A stretch of DNA of 41,101 bases, from positions 1 to 41,101 of the forward strand of contig NZ_JAELTV010000015.1 in the NCBI RefSeq assembly GCF_016429005.1, in the 5' to 3' direction. The notes beneath the pieces are model-generated. The model worked only from the letters and a program-made list of their open reading frames with translations. It was not told where the DNA came from and made no database searches. Shown here piece by piece: positions 16,450 through 26,312 of this stretch (position 1 is the stretch's first letter; every line of letters starts with the position of its first letter). Origin of the DNA: Pedobacter sp. ASV19. Its GTDB lineage: Bacteria > Bacteroidota > Bacteroidia > Sphingobacteriales > Sphingobacteriaceae. The position numbers and the translations under genes are program-made.

Positions 16450-17262
16450 TTACTTTGCAGCCAAAGTATATTTGCCCCAGAAGTCTGTTGGGCTGGTCAG
16501 TTCGGGATCGCCACCGCCATTGAAATCTTTCAATTGCAAGCCGCTCAGCAGAATATGATAAGCTAAAACTCCGGTATAACCCTTTGTAATTCCCAAGGCT
16601 TCAAATGGAATGGCTGCTTCATAAAAAAAGGCATTTTCTCCATCAATGGAAGCAAATGCCTTAATACCAAATTCATTATAGATAGACACCACCGAATCGG
16701 CTGTGTTTTTAAAGCCTTTAAGTCTGATCTCCTTTGCCTGGAGTAATTGGCTCCTCTGACCGGCAGCCATAATGGAATCTCTTTCCTTAGCAGATTCCCG
16801 CATGGCTTTTCCCTGACCTCTTCCTTGTCCGCCACCTCTTTGACCACGTCCGCCTCCGCCAAAGCCACCACCTCCGCCTCCTCTTCCGCCTCGAAAGCCT
16901 GCAGAAGCTGTGATCACGGGAAAGGTGAGCTGGATACTTTCTTTTTCATTCTTTTTGCCATCAGGATTTATACCAAAGGTAATACCCCCGGCAAGGATCT
17001 TCCTGTTGTTCAGCACATCAGTGGATTTTACAATGAGGTATAAATTTTTATCATCATTGCAGATGGTATACTGGAGGTTTGTACTCTTATTGTAAGCCTG
17101 GAGCCCTGTGCCCCACTCTTTATTTTTTCCGTCAATTCTGATGTTTGCGGGGGCGATTAAACTGTTTTCCTGGGCAGAAGGTAGTTTTTGAGAAAATGCG
17201 GGTAAATAAGAAAGGCCAAGCAGTAAAGTAACCGTAGCAAAAGAGTAGAATTTTAAAGTCAT
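16450..17262 (-). CDS. Secreted CBM9/DOMON-like protein with RGG-type insert
   Basis: A 270-residue protein with a signal peptide (1-25, ending AFSQK). The body resembles the carbohydrate-binding family-9/DOMON-like beta-sandwich: IRIDGKNKEWG near 42, YTICNDDKNLYLIVKSTD near 65, FGINPDGKKNEKESIQLTFP, and late strands with FYEAAIPFEALGI and a GVLAYHI stretch. A Gly/Arg/Gln-rich low-complexity loop (about 123-151) is inserted between strands. Such domains bind sugars or haem; the ligand here is unknown. It starts a two-gene unit with the outer-membrane protein, whose own Gly-rich loop suggests the two are partners (inference). Confidence 0.7.
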   Translation of the reverse strand: MTLKFYSFATVTLLLGLSYLPAFSQKLPSAQENSLIAPANIRIDGKNKEWGTGLQAYNKSTNLQYTICNDDKNLYLIVKSTDVLNNRKILAGGITFGINPDGKKNEKESIQLTFPVITASAGFRGGRGGGGGGFGGGGRGQRGGGQGRGQGKAMRESAKERDSIMAAGQRSQLLQAKEIRLKGFKNTADSVVSIYNEFGIKAFASIDGENAFFYEAAIPFEALGITKGYTGVLAYHILLSGLQLKDFNGGGDPELTSPTDFWGKYTLAAK

Positions 17263-17353
17263 AGCAGGTTTTGGTTAAGCGTATCGTATCGGTTTCAATA
17301 GCTATGACTGGCAAAAATAGTTTTGGTTTAATTGTTTTCTAAAAAATAGAAAT

Positions 17354-17384
17354 AAAAAACGGGCTGGCTGTTAGCCAGCCCGTT
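17354..17384 (-). terminator. Intrinsic terminator of the FAS1/TonB operon
   Basis: AACGGGCTGGCT at 17373-17384 on the minus strand pairs perfectly with 17358-17369 around a 3-base loop: a 12-bp GC-rich stem, followed on the minus strand by TTTTTATTTC. It lies 26 bases after the IPT/NHL gene stop codon and separates the long operon from the CBM9-like gene pair. Confidence 0.92.
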
Positions 17385-17409
17385 AGAGCGCATTAAAAAC
17401 TAAACTGGA

Positions 17410-19623
17410 TTATTTCAAAAAGACTTTTCTGATCGCATTATTGTTCAGATCAAGGATATAGACACTACCATCCTTATCTATGGTTACATCCGCAATAAAA
17501 TTCATCTGTGCTTCAGCCAGACTTCCATTTTTATAGCCTCTCTCTGATTTAAACACTGTAGTGACTTCCTGAGTGGCGATATTTACCTTACGGATGGCGT
17601 TATTTCCATAGTCGGATAGATACAAGTTGCCATTTCCATCGTAAACAATCCCTCTGAGCCCGGCAAACATTGCACGGGTTCCAATTCCATCCTGGTAGCC
17701 AAAATTTCCGCCTGCCCATCCTCTGATGTTGACTCCCGTAGCTATATTTTGTCTGCTGAGCAGAATCCCCTCATAATCTACCCAGTAAAAGTCAGAGCCC
17801 GCAACTGCCGGCTGGGAATCTTCTTTCACACTGGTTCCCTGGGCCAGACTTGTTTTCACTCCATTCTTATCAATTTTCCATACACCCAGAAAGGATTTCT
17901 GTACATAGATATTTCCTTCCTGATCTATGGTAATCTTACCGGTAAAGTTACCCAGGTTGACTGCAAAAGTACTCACCACGCCTTGAGGGGTCACTTTACG
18001 CACGCTTTGATTGCCGTAATCACTTACAAACAAGTTGCCATCGGGGTCCATAGCCATGCCAGAGCTTGAAGAGAAACTAAATAATGCAGCAGAACCTTGT
18101 CCATTCTGGTTACCTGCCTGAGAAGAAGGACTGCCCGCGAATAAAGAGACTACACCATCAGGAGTAATTTTTTTAATCCGGTTGTTGTCAATTTCCTGCA
18201 GATATACATTGCCTTGTTTATCCACCACCAGGCCGCCACCAAATCTGGAAACCGAAATATCATTGTTACCCGGACCACCTGCCAGGGTGATTACACCTGC
18301 GCGGTTAAAATTGGTTGGAGATATTGCTGTCTGGCTGCCGTTGACAACTTTTACCAATCCTGTACTCAAACCTTGCGGAGCAGTAACCACCAGGGTATTT
18401 TCACTGGCGCTTTTCACCACTGCTGCAACTCCGTTAAAGGTTACGACATTGGAGGCAGGGTTACTGCTAAAGCCTGATCCGGTGATGGTCACTTCTGTAC
18501 CTGTTAATCCATTGTCCGGGCTCAGTTTTGCAATTCCCAGGTTTTGGTCTTTAAAATCCGGCCCCTGAACCACCTGATCATTCACACTTAAAACAATCTT
18601 CCCGCTACCTGTTCCTCCGGGCAGGATTAGCGTAATGACGGTAGATGTGGCAGAAGTTACGGAGACATCCCTGCCATTGATGCTCACTTTGTTTTCCTCT
18701 TTTAGGGGACTAAAAGTTGTACCTGCAATGGTCATCACCGCACCCGCCGGCCCGCTTAACGGACTTACGGTTTGAATTACCGGTACAGGAACTACTGTAA
18801 ATACAGGCCCGCTTGTTTTTTGATTGTTGATAGAAACAGATAAGGGTCCGGTTGCTACGCCGTCCGGAGCTGCAACAATCAGATGATCATTAGCCGCTTC
18901 GAGTACAACAGCCTGTTTTCCATTAAAATCAACATAATTACCCGTTGTAACTTCTTCAAAGCCTGAACCATTTATCCTGACTTTTGTTCCTTTTCCACCC
19001 GTTAGTGGTTTAATACTGGTAATGGACTGGAACTTGAAGGTCTGACCTGAGGCTTCTTTACCATTTACTTTAACTGTTACCGGTCCTGTGCCGGCAGCCT
19101 CAGGTACTTCAGCAACCAGTTGGTTGTCACTTGCACTGACAACCAGGGCCTGTTTTCCATTTATAAAAACCTGCGCCGGCCCGGTTATACTTCCAAAACC
19201 AGCCCCTGTGATCTGAATATGTGCACCCGCAGATCCATTGGCAGGGCTGATGCTTTGTACACTCAATTCCTGATAAGTATATTTTCCCACCACAGCTTGT
19301 TCGCCAGATACTTTTAATACAATATCTCCTGTACTTCCGTTTTTTGGTGATCTGACCACAATTTCGTTCGGGGTAACGCTGATAATATCGGCCGTGGTTC
19401 CGGAAAAAGCAGCTGTAACTTCAGCTGTATTGCTTCCAAATCCAGTACCCTGAATGGTCACCAGGGTCCCCTGGTTCCCGCTGTTCGGAAAATAATCGGT
19501 TACTTTCAAAGGCTCCTTCATGATATCTGTTTTGTCCTTTTTACAGGCGGCAATCAGGAGCAGAAAGAGCCCAAAGAAACTCCATATACGACAGACCCTG
19601 GAAATATTTAAAAAATTCTTCAT
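17410..19623 (-). CDS. IPT/TIG and NHL repeat lipoprotein
   Basis: About 737 residues from the ATG at 19623. This start lies directly before a lipoprotein leader whose lipobox LLIAAC is followed by KKDKTD; an upstream in-frame ATG at 19653 only adds ten residues. Five tandem immunoglobulin-like IPT/TIG domains of about 80 residues (about 40-440) share the pattern P-x-SG-x2-GT-x-V-x-I-x-G-x-GF. They are followed by a beta-propeller of NHL repeats (about 450-737) with recurrent DxxGNxYxxDxxNxxIRK units such as DGNGNLYLSDYGNNAIRKV. Both modules are binding scaffolds. The acidic/Lys stretch after the Cys fits surface export. It is the last gene of the long operon and may present ligand to the upstream receptor. 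Confidence 0.9.
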   Translation of the reverse strand: MKNFLNISRVCRIWSFFGLFLLLIAACKKDKTDIMKEPLKVTDYFPNSGNQGTLVTIQGTGFGSNTAEVTAAFSGTTADIISVTPNEIVVRSPKNGSTGDIVLKVSGEQAVVGKYTYQELSVQSISPANGSAGAHIQITGAGFGSITGPAQVFINGKQALVVSASDNQLVAEVPEAAGTGPVTVKVNGKEASGQTFKFQSITSIKPLTGGKGTKVRINGSGFEEVTTGNYVDFNGKQAVVLEAANDHLIVAAPDGVATGPLSVSINNQKTSGPVFTVVPVPVIQTVSPLSGPAGAVMTIAGTTFSPLKEENKVSINGRDVSVTSATSTVITLILPGGTGSGKIVLSVNDQVVQGPDFKDQNLGIAKLSPDNGLTGTEVTITGSGFSSNPASNVVTFNGVAAVVKSASENTLVVTAPQGLSTGLVKVVNGSQTAISPTNFNRAGVITLAGGPGNNDISVSRFGGGLVVDKQGNVYLQEIDNNRIKKITPDGVVSLFAGSPSSQAGNQNGQGSAALFSFSSSSGMAMDPDGNLFVSDYGNQSVRKVTPQGVVSTFAVNLGNFTGKITIDQEGNIYVQKSFLGVWKIDKNGVKTSLAQGTSVKEDSQPAVAGSDFYWVDYEGILLSRQNIATGVNIRGWAGGNFGYQDGIGTRAMFAGLRGIVYDGNGNLYLSDYGNNAIRKVNIATQEVTTVFKSERGYKNGSLAEAQMNFIADVTIDKDGSVYILDLNNNAIRKVFLK

Positions 19624-19656
19624 GTTGTTCTTTTTATATAAGTTGATATCCATGAT

Positions 19657-22600
19657 TTAAAAAGTATACCTGGCACCCAATTGCACCTGCGTCCTGGAAC
19701 CGTAATAATCTATACTGTAAGGTTTCCCCGGTGAGGTAAATTCATATACCGGATATCCTCCTGTATTTTGTTGCGGTGGAAACAACACCGGGTTTAAACC
19801 TACACTGGAAGTTGAATTAAAGGTGTTGGGAGAGAAATACTGGATGCCCCAGTTTTTGCTGATCAGGTTCGTCAGGTTCATCACATCAGCAGTAAGGGTA
19901 ATGAATTGTTTGCCCGTTGTGCTCACAAAAAGATCATGGGAAAGATGCAGATCGGCTTGTACATTCCATGGGGTACGCCCCTTGTTCCGTTCCGTAAAAT
20001 CACCTCTTCGGCTGCTTAAATATTTATCCTCATCTATCAGCTTGTTAAAAGCTGCGGCCTGCTGCACGGCTGTAATGCTTTGCCCGCCACTGATCCGGTC
20101 TCTAAAGAAACGTACCGCTTCCTCCCGTTGAGGGATATAGGCCAGACTCACCTGCTGTGGTAAGCCTTGTACACTGTTGTTCACAATGCCATAGGTAAAC
20201 GGACTGCCCGATTGTGCACTGAAAAACAACGAGATATTGGTTTTATTCGCTTTATTCCAGACCTTATTATAGCTAATGGTACTCACAATCCGGTTGCGGA
20301 TATCGAAATTACTGTTGGCCAGTGTCGGATTATTCGGCACCAGCGACTGGTTCAGCTGCCAGTTGGATTCCATGGAGTTCCTTACTCCATTGGACAAGTC
20401 TTTGGATGCCCCATAGGTATAAGATACCGAGGCCTGAAGGGCCTCTGCAATGCTTTTACTGATACTCCCGGTTAAACTATAACGGTAGCCTTTACTGGTG
20501 TTACTCAGCAGATAGGTATTGGAAAAACGGGGATCTACTGTTCCACTGTAAACCGGTTGCTGACGGTTCTTGTCATATGGATAATACGTGGGGTTATCCT
20601 GTACGTTCAACTGCTGGAACAGCACGTCTTTGATGTTCTTGGTGTAAATCCCTTCCAGGGTAAATTTCCACTGGCTGGCCGTGCTGTAGTCAATTCCCAG
20701 ACTCGTCCGCAACACTTGCGGCATCACAAAACCATTGTCAATCAGGTCGGCCTGAGTTTTTCCACTGTTGCGGTTATCGGTAACCGCGCCATTGGCGGCA
20801 ATAAAATCTCCAATTCCATTAGCCCCGCCTTTCAATGGATTGCTCCCCGGAACAAAGGGTTTCTGATCAGCCTTCTGATCAAAGCCTCCATAACTGTTTC
20901 CGGTGTTGTAAAAGGCATAGGCGATCCAGGCCATAGGGATTCTTCCGGTAAACAAGCCTGCTCCTCCACGTAAGATCAGGCTTTGATCGCCAAACCAGTC
21001 GTAACGAAAACCTACTCTTGGAGACAGTTGCACCTTGTTCAGATAGTTGTTCCCGATCCGGCTTAAAGGGGTATAGTTGTAGGTCGTTCCGAAATAAGGA
21101 TCGGCCAGTGCAGTTTGGACTTTATCGCTCAGGTCGGGTTTGGTGGGCAGATCGGTCATGTCTGCTCTTAAACCCGGGATCACTTTCAGTTTGTCCGATA
21201 CCCGGATCTCATCCTGGAAATAGGCGCTGTACATATTCACATTAAAAATCGCACCTGGATTGGCCAGGATATCCTCCCGGTTGTTGTTGCTATAGTTATA
21301 CGCCCCACGTACCCGGTAAGGGTTGTTGCTTAAATAATCTTCTATGCTCAGGTAATCGACCCTGCCGTTCCACGCGTTTACAAATCCGTAATTGATTTTA
21401 TACAATTCGTTGTGGGTACCCATGGTCAGCGTATGTTTGCCCAGGTTCCAGCTCAGATTAGCGGTCAGTTCCAAGGTCCGCTGCTTCATGTTAAAAATGC
21501 TCGCTTCACGATCTGTGCCCAGGTAAATGGTGGTGCCGGGGGTACGCCCGGCAATCTGCACCTGGGGAAGACTCGGATCGCCCAAAGGGTCCCTGGAATC
21601 GTTCACACGGGTATAACCCACCAATAAATTACCGGAAAGGCCATGTTCAAAACGGCTTTTCAGCTCCGCTACCGTAGAGCTCTGGTTGTTCTTTTGTAAA
21701 AAGCCCATGCTGCTGAAACGGAAATCCTGCTGGTCGCGGTCCATATGGGTCGCTTCGGAGATAATGGTATTGTTCCGTACAGCCAGCTGGTGGTGGTCAT
21801 TAATGTTCCAGTCCAAACGGTTAAAGAATTTATGCGATTTGGAATAGGTATTGAAATCCCCTGCTGTTCCCGCTGCCATCAGCTTAGAGCCGCTGATTGC
21901 ACCAGCATCGGCAAGGCTCAGGATCTGGGCGGTCTCCGCCTGCCCGGCTTTCAGCTGCGCCGGGTCCTGTCTTTTGGTGATCTCTTCATTGCTGAAAAAG
22001 AACAGCTTATTTTTGATCAGTGGAAAGCCGATGCGAAAACCGCTCTGGTAATCGTAGAAATCGCTGTTCATCTTCCCTAGTGTACCCACGCGGTCCTTAC
22101 CTGTAAGGGCTGCATTACGGCCAAAGCCATACACCGAGCCACTGAGCGTATTGGTACCGCTGCGGGTTACCGCATTTACCGATCCCCCGGTAAAATTGCC
22201 GATCTTCACATCATAGGGAGCAAGATATACCTGCATGTCTTCTATTGCATCCAGAGAGATCGGATTGGTTCTGGTGGAGCTTCCGGCCATACCAGAGGTA
22301 CCAGACTGGCCGCCCAGAGATGGGCTGAAGCCAATCGCATCGTTATTGATCGCCCCGTCTATGGTCACGTTGTTGTAGCGGAAGTTCGTCCCGCCAAAAC
22401 TGTTGTCTTTAGTGGCCTGGGGCACTAACCGGGTGATGTCGGTGATGCTCCGGGAAACTGTCGCCATGTTCTTCACCTGGTCGGCACTGATGTTCTTGCC
22501 CGAACCAAAAGTACTGGCCTGGGCCCCTCTTTTGGTTGCTTTGACCACCACTTCCCCCAGCTGCTGCGCCTGGTCTTTCAAGGCAAAGTTCAATAAGATC

Positions 22601-22911
22601 GAAGCCCCTAAACGGATGGTGATCCCTTCTTTTTTATCACTGGTCATGCTGATCATCGCCGCCTCTACACTGTAGGGCCCGCCAATGCGCAAATTAGGAA
22701 GGTAATAACGTCCTTTCTGATCTGCTGAAGTGGCATAACGTGTACCCGAAGGCTGGTGGATCGCAATCACCGTAGCCCCCGGAAGAGGTTGTCCAGTAGC
22801 ATCAAACACAGTACCATTCAAAGTACCACTGGTTTCCTGTCCCATTGCTGCAAACGGCAGAAACAGAACCAGGAATAAAAATATTTTGTGAAGTATATTC
22901 TTTACTATCAT
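19657..22911 (-). CDS. Oar-type TonB-dependent outer-membrane receptor
   Basis: A 1084-residue receptor: signal peptide 1-24 (ending AAMGQ), carboxypeptidase regulatory-like domain about 29-112 (LNGTVFDATGQPLPGATV), plug about 120-260, then a large barrel. The plug carries the Oar signatures FRYNNVTIDGAINNDAIGF, SLDAIEDMQVYLAPYDVKIG and FTGGSVNAVTRSGTN. The final residues, VQLGARYTF, are a standard barrel end. Oar-like proteins are named from Myxococcus and in Bacteroidota occur as TonB-linked importers or exporters. It sits between the FAS1 and IPT/NHL genes with gaps of 14 and 33 bases. No STN domain is present, unlike the first receptor of the operon. Confidence 0.9.
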   Translation of the reverse strand: MIVKNILHKIFLFLVLFLPFAAMGQETSGTLNGTVFDATGQPLPGATVIAIHQPSGTRYATSADQKGRYYLPNLRIGGPYSVEAAMISMTSDKKEGITIRLGASILLNFALKDQAQQLGEVVVKATKRGAQASTFGSGKNISADQVKNMATVSRSITDITRLVPQATKDNSFGGTNFRYNNVTIDGAINNDAIGFSPSLGGQSGTSGMAGSSTRTNPISLDAIEDMQVYLAPYDVKIGNFTGGSVNAVTRSGTNTLSGSVYGFGRNAALTGKDRVGTLGKMNSDFYDYQSGFRIGFPLIKNKLFFFSNEEITKRQDPAQLKAGQAETAQILSLADAGAISGSKLMAAGTAGDFNTYSKSHKFFNRLDWNINDHHQLAVRNNTIISEATHMDRDQQDFRFSSMGFLQKNNQSSTVAELKSRFEHGLSGNLLVGYTRVNDSRDPLGDPSLPQVQIAGRTPGTTIYLGTDREASIFNMKQRTLELTANLSWNLGKHTLTMGTHNELYKINYGFVNAWNGRVDYLSIEDYLSNNPYRVRGAYNYSNNNREDILANPGAIFNVNMYSAYFQDEIRVSDKLKVIPGLRADMTDLPTKPDLSDKVQTALADPYFGTTYNYTPLSRIGNNYLNKVQLSPRVGFRYDWFGDQSLILRGGAGLFTGRIPMAWIAYAFYNTGNSYGGFDQKADQKPFVPGSNPLKGGANGIGDFIAANGAVTDNRNSGKTQADLIDNGFVMPQVLRTSLGIDYSTASQWKFTLEGIYTKNIKDVLFQQLNVQDNPTYYPYDKNRQQPVYSGTVDPRFSNTYLLSNTSKGYRYSLTGSISKSIAEALQASVSYTYGASKDLSNGVRNSMESNWQLNQSLVPNNPTLANSNFDIRNRIVSTISYNKVWNKANKTNISLFFSAQSGSPFTYGIVNNSVQGLPQQVSLAYIPQREEAVRFFRDRISGGQSITAVQQAAAFNKLIDEDKYLSSRRGDFTERNKGRTPWNVQADLHLSHDLFVSTTGKQFITLTADVMNLTNLISKNWGIQYFSPNTFNSTSSVGLNPVLFPPQQNTGGYPVYEFTSPGKPYSIDYYGSRTQVQLGARYTF

Positions 22912-22925
22912 CTCTAAAATCTTAA

Positions 22926-23906
22926 TTACTGTGTGATTTTCAACATACTGGTAATGGTGTGTACTACGCCGTTTCCTGTGAGCTGATCTCGCCGATCCAA
23001 TTGCACCATAGCTGTATTCCCGGTTCCCAAAAGTTCTATCCCGATAAAGGCACCAGCCACCTGTGGATCAGGCTTTAATTTTACCTCAACAGAATTGCCG
23101 TCCAGCATGGACTGCTCACTTTTACCTGAGCTTCCTGTACTCAATATATAATCATATACAAACCTGCGGTCGGCAATGATGTGATAACGCATTAAACGAA
23201 GCAACACAGCGGGGTCCATTTGATTAATGGCCTCAACAGAACTTAACCCAAAAGCTGTCATAGCCGCATTATTTGCTGCAAATACAGTATAAGGGCCCTT
23301 TCCAGTTAAGGTCTCTATCAATCCTGCGCGCTGTAAAGCCTGATAAAATAAGGTCAGGTTCCGGTCAGATGCAATTGCATCTGTTACATAACTATAGGTA
23401 TAGGGTTCCAGCACCCGGTCAATGACCTGGATCAGTCCATTGGAAGCTTTTATATTTTGCGAGAGCACTCTTGAACCATTGATGGTTAATACCGTATCTG
23501 GTCCTTTAACCCAGTGGGTAACAAAAAGCTTTCCGCCATTGGCAGATTTGATTTCCTGGTTGAACAAAAAAGGGAGTTTATTAAACTCATATCGTCCGTT
23601 TAAAATGTGGTAATTCATAATAGCAGAAATTCTTGCCGGAACTGCAGACAGAATACTGGTCGTACTTAGATAACCTGCCAACCTGAAAGCTTCGTCTGAA
23701 GGTGCGATAGCTGTAAATGGCCCTTCCTGATCAATCTGTTTAGCCAGGCCGGTGCGTACCAGGGCCGTATTGAAAACAGATAGGTTAAAGTTATCTGCAA
23801 CAATGGCGCTGATCTTACTGTTGTCTTTCACATCATCCTCTGTCTCCTTTTTACAGCCAGATACAATAATGGTCAGGAGCAGGAGTATATATTTAAAATT
23901 CTTCAT
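22926..23906 (-). CDS. FAS1 (fasciclin) lipoprotein, two domains
   Basis: A 326-residue lipoprotein (lipobox IIVSGC, Cys18), followed by KKETEDDVKD, an acidic stretch like the lipoprotein-export signals of Bacteroidota. Two FAS1 domains (about 32-168 and 172-325) show the H1/H2-like motifs: GPFTAIAPSDEAFRLAGY and MNYHILNGRYEF in the first, GPYTVFAANNAAMTAFGL and MRYHIIADRRFVY in the second. The second ends with GNGVVHTITSMLKI. FAS1 domains mediate adhesion. This is the third of three FAS1 genes and the most canonical. Confidence 0.92.
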   Translation of the reverse strand: MKNFKYILLLLTIIVSGCKKETEDDVKDNSKISAIVADNFNLSVFNTALVRTGLAKQIDQEGPFTAIAPSDEAFRLAGYLSTTSILSAVPARISAIMNYHILNGRYEFNKLPFLFNQEIKSANGGKLFVTHWVKGPDTVLTINGSRVLSQNIKASNGLIQVIDRVLEPYTYSYVTDAIASDRNLTLFYQALQRAGLIETLTGKGPYTVFAANNAAMTAFGLSSVEAINQMDPAVLLRLMRYHIIADRRFVYDYILSTGSSGKSEQSMLDGNSVEVKLKPDPQVAGAFIGIELLGTGNTAMVQLDRRDQLTGNGVVHTITSMLKITQ

Positions 23907-23925
23907 CTTTTTAAAAGTTGCGCGG

Positions 23926-25194
23926 TTAAAATTTAAAATCCTTTGGTGGGATCAAACGGTCAACCACATGGATTGGCCCCATCAGTGTGTTGATGTCCTT
24001 TTCTATGACTGCCGCTGCCGGATAAGGTGATTCTTTGGCTTTAACAGTTACACGTCCATTGGCATCAAGACCGAAATCCAATGGCATTTTATAGATCGGT
24101 AAATTGCCATCATTGGAAGTGGTTAGCGTATAATTTCCCAGCAAACGGTTGTTCAGATCGTTTGCATAAAAAATATCCGGCATAGGAAGGCCTTTTCCGA
24201 CCATATTGTTGTATGGCTCAAACAGCCTTCCCCAGCGGTGCATGGTGAGCAAGGTGTCTGTTACATAACCATTGCCTACCGCTTCGTAGGTATCCCAATC
24301 AAAATAAGGGAGTGGAGCACGGCTGTTTAAGGTCATCAGATCATCTATATTTTTAAAGCCGGCCTGATGGAAAGCTTCATCTGTTGGCGCAAAAATGGAG
24401 GTAAACCGAATGTTAGGACTGCGATCTGAATAAGAATAAACAGATAATCCAATCTTGAATTTAGCGCGGTCGACCATGCCCCCCATGGCCTCGTCCCAGA
24501 GCTCATCAGTTTTCTCCATAATACCAACGTACATTCCGAAACGGCCATCTTCTTTTAAAACCTCATAGATGGTTTTGGTTGGCTTTTTCAAAAGCTGATC
24601 TATAGGCCACAGCGTACCATTCTTTGCTTGGGTAGGTACCGCACTACTTCTCTTTTTGTTATTGATATATAGATCTGCACCAAAAACATTCAGATATTGC
24701 CTGTAGGCATAGACGTCCGTCAAATACAGGTTCTCATACCCAAATACTCTGAGGTACGGATTGGTCAGTAAAGACACTCCAATGGTATTTTCACCTCTGG
24801 TACTCAAAGTTTTGGCGTCTATTGCACCGATCAATGTATGGTACAACAATATGCTGTCCAGGAGCTCAGAAGGGGTTTGATTGATGAACTCCTGTGTAAG
24901 TCCACCCGCAACACATGCTGCATCTGTGGGTACCAGCAAAGTAAACTGGGCTTTACTTCCCTTTTTTTCCAGAATACTGTTCATATTGCTTTTTTTCCAG
25001 GCCGCTTTAAACAGGGTGTATGGAGAGGCCTCGAGTACTTCTTTTAATGTAATTGTAAGGTCCTGGGTAGGAATCTTTGCGCCCTCCACCTCTGGTTGGA
25101 ATTCCTTTTTCCTACAGGAAACCAAGGATAAAAACAACATGCAAATGGCAAGTAGTTTTAAGGCATTCCCAGCTTGATATAATTTTATATTCAT
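23926..25194 (-). CDS. FAS1-like lipoprotein, longer and divergent
   Basis: A 422-residue lipoprotein (lipobox LSLVSC, Cys27, then RKKEF). The first FAS1 domain (about 45-190) has FTLLVPTDAACVAGGL and LLYHTLIGAI; the second (about 205-420) has TSIFAPTDEAFHQAGF and ends with LMGPIHVVDRLIPP. The second domain carries an insertion of about 60 residues between its halves (MHRWGRLFEPYNNMVGKG region), making this gene longer than its FAS1 neighbours. Adhesive or ligand-binding function is inferred from the fold. Gaps to neighbours are 23 and 19 bases. Confidence 0.85.
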   Translation of the reverse strand: MNIKLYQAGNALKLLAICMLFLSLVSCRKKEFQPEVEGAKIPTQDLTITLKEVLEASPYTLFKAAWKKSNMNSILEKKGSKAQFTLLVPTDAACVAGGLTQEFINQTPSELLDSILLYHTLIGAIDAKTLSTRGENTIGVSLLTNPYLRVFGYENLYLTDVYAYRQYLNVFGADLYINNKKRSSAVPTQAKNGTLWPIDQLLKKPTKTIYEVLKEDGRFGMYVGIMEKTDELWDEAMGGMVDRAKFKIGLSVYSYSDRSPNIRFTSIFAPTDEAFHQAGFKNIDDLMTLNSRAPLPYFDWDTYEAVGNGYVTDTLLTMHRWGRLFEPYNNMVGKGLPMPDIFYANDLNNRLLGNYTLTTSNDGNLPIYKMPLDFGLDANGRVTVKAKESPYPAAAVIEKDINTLMGPIHVVDRLIPPKDFKF

Positions 25195-25217
25195 CTTTTT
25201 AATGCAATTAGATCCTG

Positions 25218-26288
25218 TTAATTATTTTTTAATGCTTGCTCTGGCAGAATCAACAGGCCCTGAAGGTCCTGTACAATCCCATTATCCGTTAAATTATCTA
25301 TACCGATCTGGGAGTTCCCTCCAACCCGGGAAACAATTTCATAAGGATAATTTTTCGCTGTCCTGACTTCCATGCTGTAAGCCGTATTTTGATAATACGC
25401 ACCGGCAGCCCCACCTATCGCCATATAATAGGTATCGTCCTCAATCGGACGGTTATACCCACCATCATTATTAATTTGAGCAATAACATAGAAATCTGAA
25501 ATGAAGAAATGTTTTTTACGGAATACATAGCTTCCAAATAAACGGGCACGTATATACCTGTCCGGATTTAAACTCTCTATCACCTCTGCTGTAAGTCCGG
25601 CCGCTTCGAAAATCTCATTTTTAGGTGCGAAAACGGTATATGGACCATCAGTGGCCAGCTCATCCCAATATCCGAACTTCTTTAGTGCACTTACAAAAAT
25701 ACTGTACTGCGTATGTGCAGCCAACCAGCTTTGTACCGTTGTCTTAGCCGTCGACTTCATTACCCGTTGCAGAACAAACAGGTTCCCGTTGGCAATGGTT
25801 ACATCTTGTCTGGTGACATAAGATCCGTTAAAAAAAATCATGGATGGTTTGCTGCCGCTAAAAACGGAAGTATATAGCTCCGTTCCGGCAAGAGTATGGT
25901 ACCGGACATCAATACCATTCGCCGGAATATCCCTAACCAGCAGCCTGCGATCAAGGATATGCCTTTCAACCAGAAACTTCAGCGTGTCGGGGTTCATCTT
26001 GTCAAAATCTGATGGCCTGTTAATCCCCATAATATGAAAAGCATCATTACTGGGTGCAAGTATGGTGAAAGGGCCTGTTCCATTTAATTTTTGGGTCAAA
26101 CCTGCTTTTTCAATGGCAGCTGAAAAGAGCGACAGGTCATAATTATTTTTAACAAAGTCAGCCGCAGGCCTGAAACTATCATTGAGTTTGTCGATTTCCA
26201 GATCGTTATGTTTACAGGAATTGAAACTCAATACCAATAACATGGAAAGGAGAAAAAGACATGTGTTACCTATTCTTTTGATGTTCAT
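25218..26288 (-). CDS. FAS1 (fasciclin) lipoprotein, two domains
   Basis: A 356-residue lipoprotein (lipobox LSFNSC, Cys25, followed by KHNDLEIDK, acidic). The first FAS1 domain (about 40-165) has GPFTILAPSNDAFHIMGI and FLVERHILDRRLL; the second (about 168-350) has GPYTVFAPKNEIFEAAGL and ends NLTDNGIVQDLQGLLI. The H2-type conserved HxL/HIL motif is retained in the first domain and weaker in the second. It is probably an outer-surface adhesion or capture protein. It is the first of the three FAS1 genes, 24 bases after the orphan lipoprotein gene. Confidence 0.9.
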   Translation of the reverse strand: MNIKRIGNTCLFLLSMLLVLSFNSCKHNDLEIDKLNDSFRPAADFVKNNYDLSLFSAAIEKAGLTQKLNGTGPFTILAPSNDAFHIMGINRPSDFDKMNPDTLKFLVERHILDRRLLVRDIPANGIDVRYHTLAGTELYTSVFSGSKPSMIFFNGSYVTRQDVTIANGNLFVLQRVMKSTAKTTVQSWLAAHTQYSIFVSALKKFGYWDELATDGPYTVFAPKNEIFEAAGLTAEVIESLNPDRYIRARLFGSYVFRKKHFFISDFYVIAQINNDGGYNRPIEDDTYYMAIGGAAGAYYQNTAYSMEVRTAKNYPYEIVSRVGGNSQIGIDNLTDNGIVQDLQGLLILPEQALKNN

Positions 26289-26312
26289 TTGTTTGCGCTT
26301 TTAATTAGGTTC

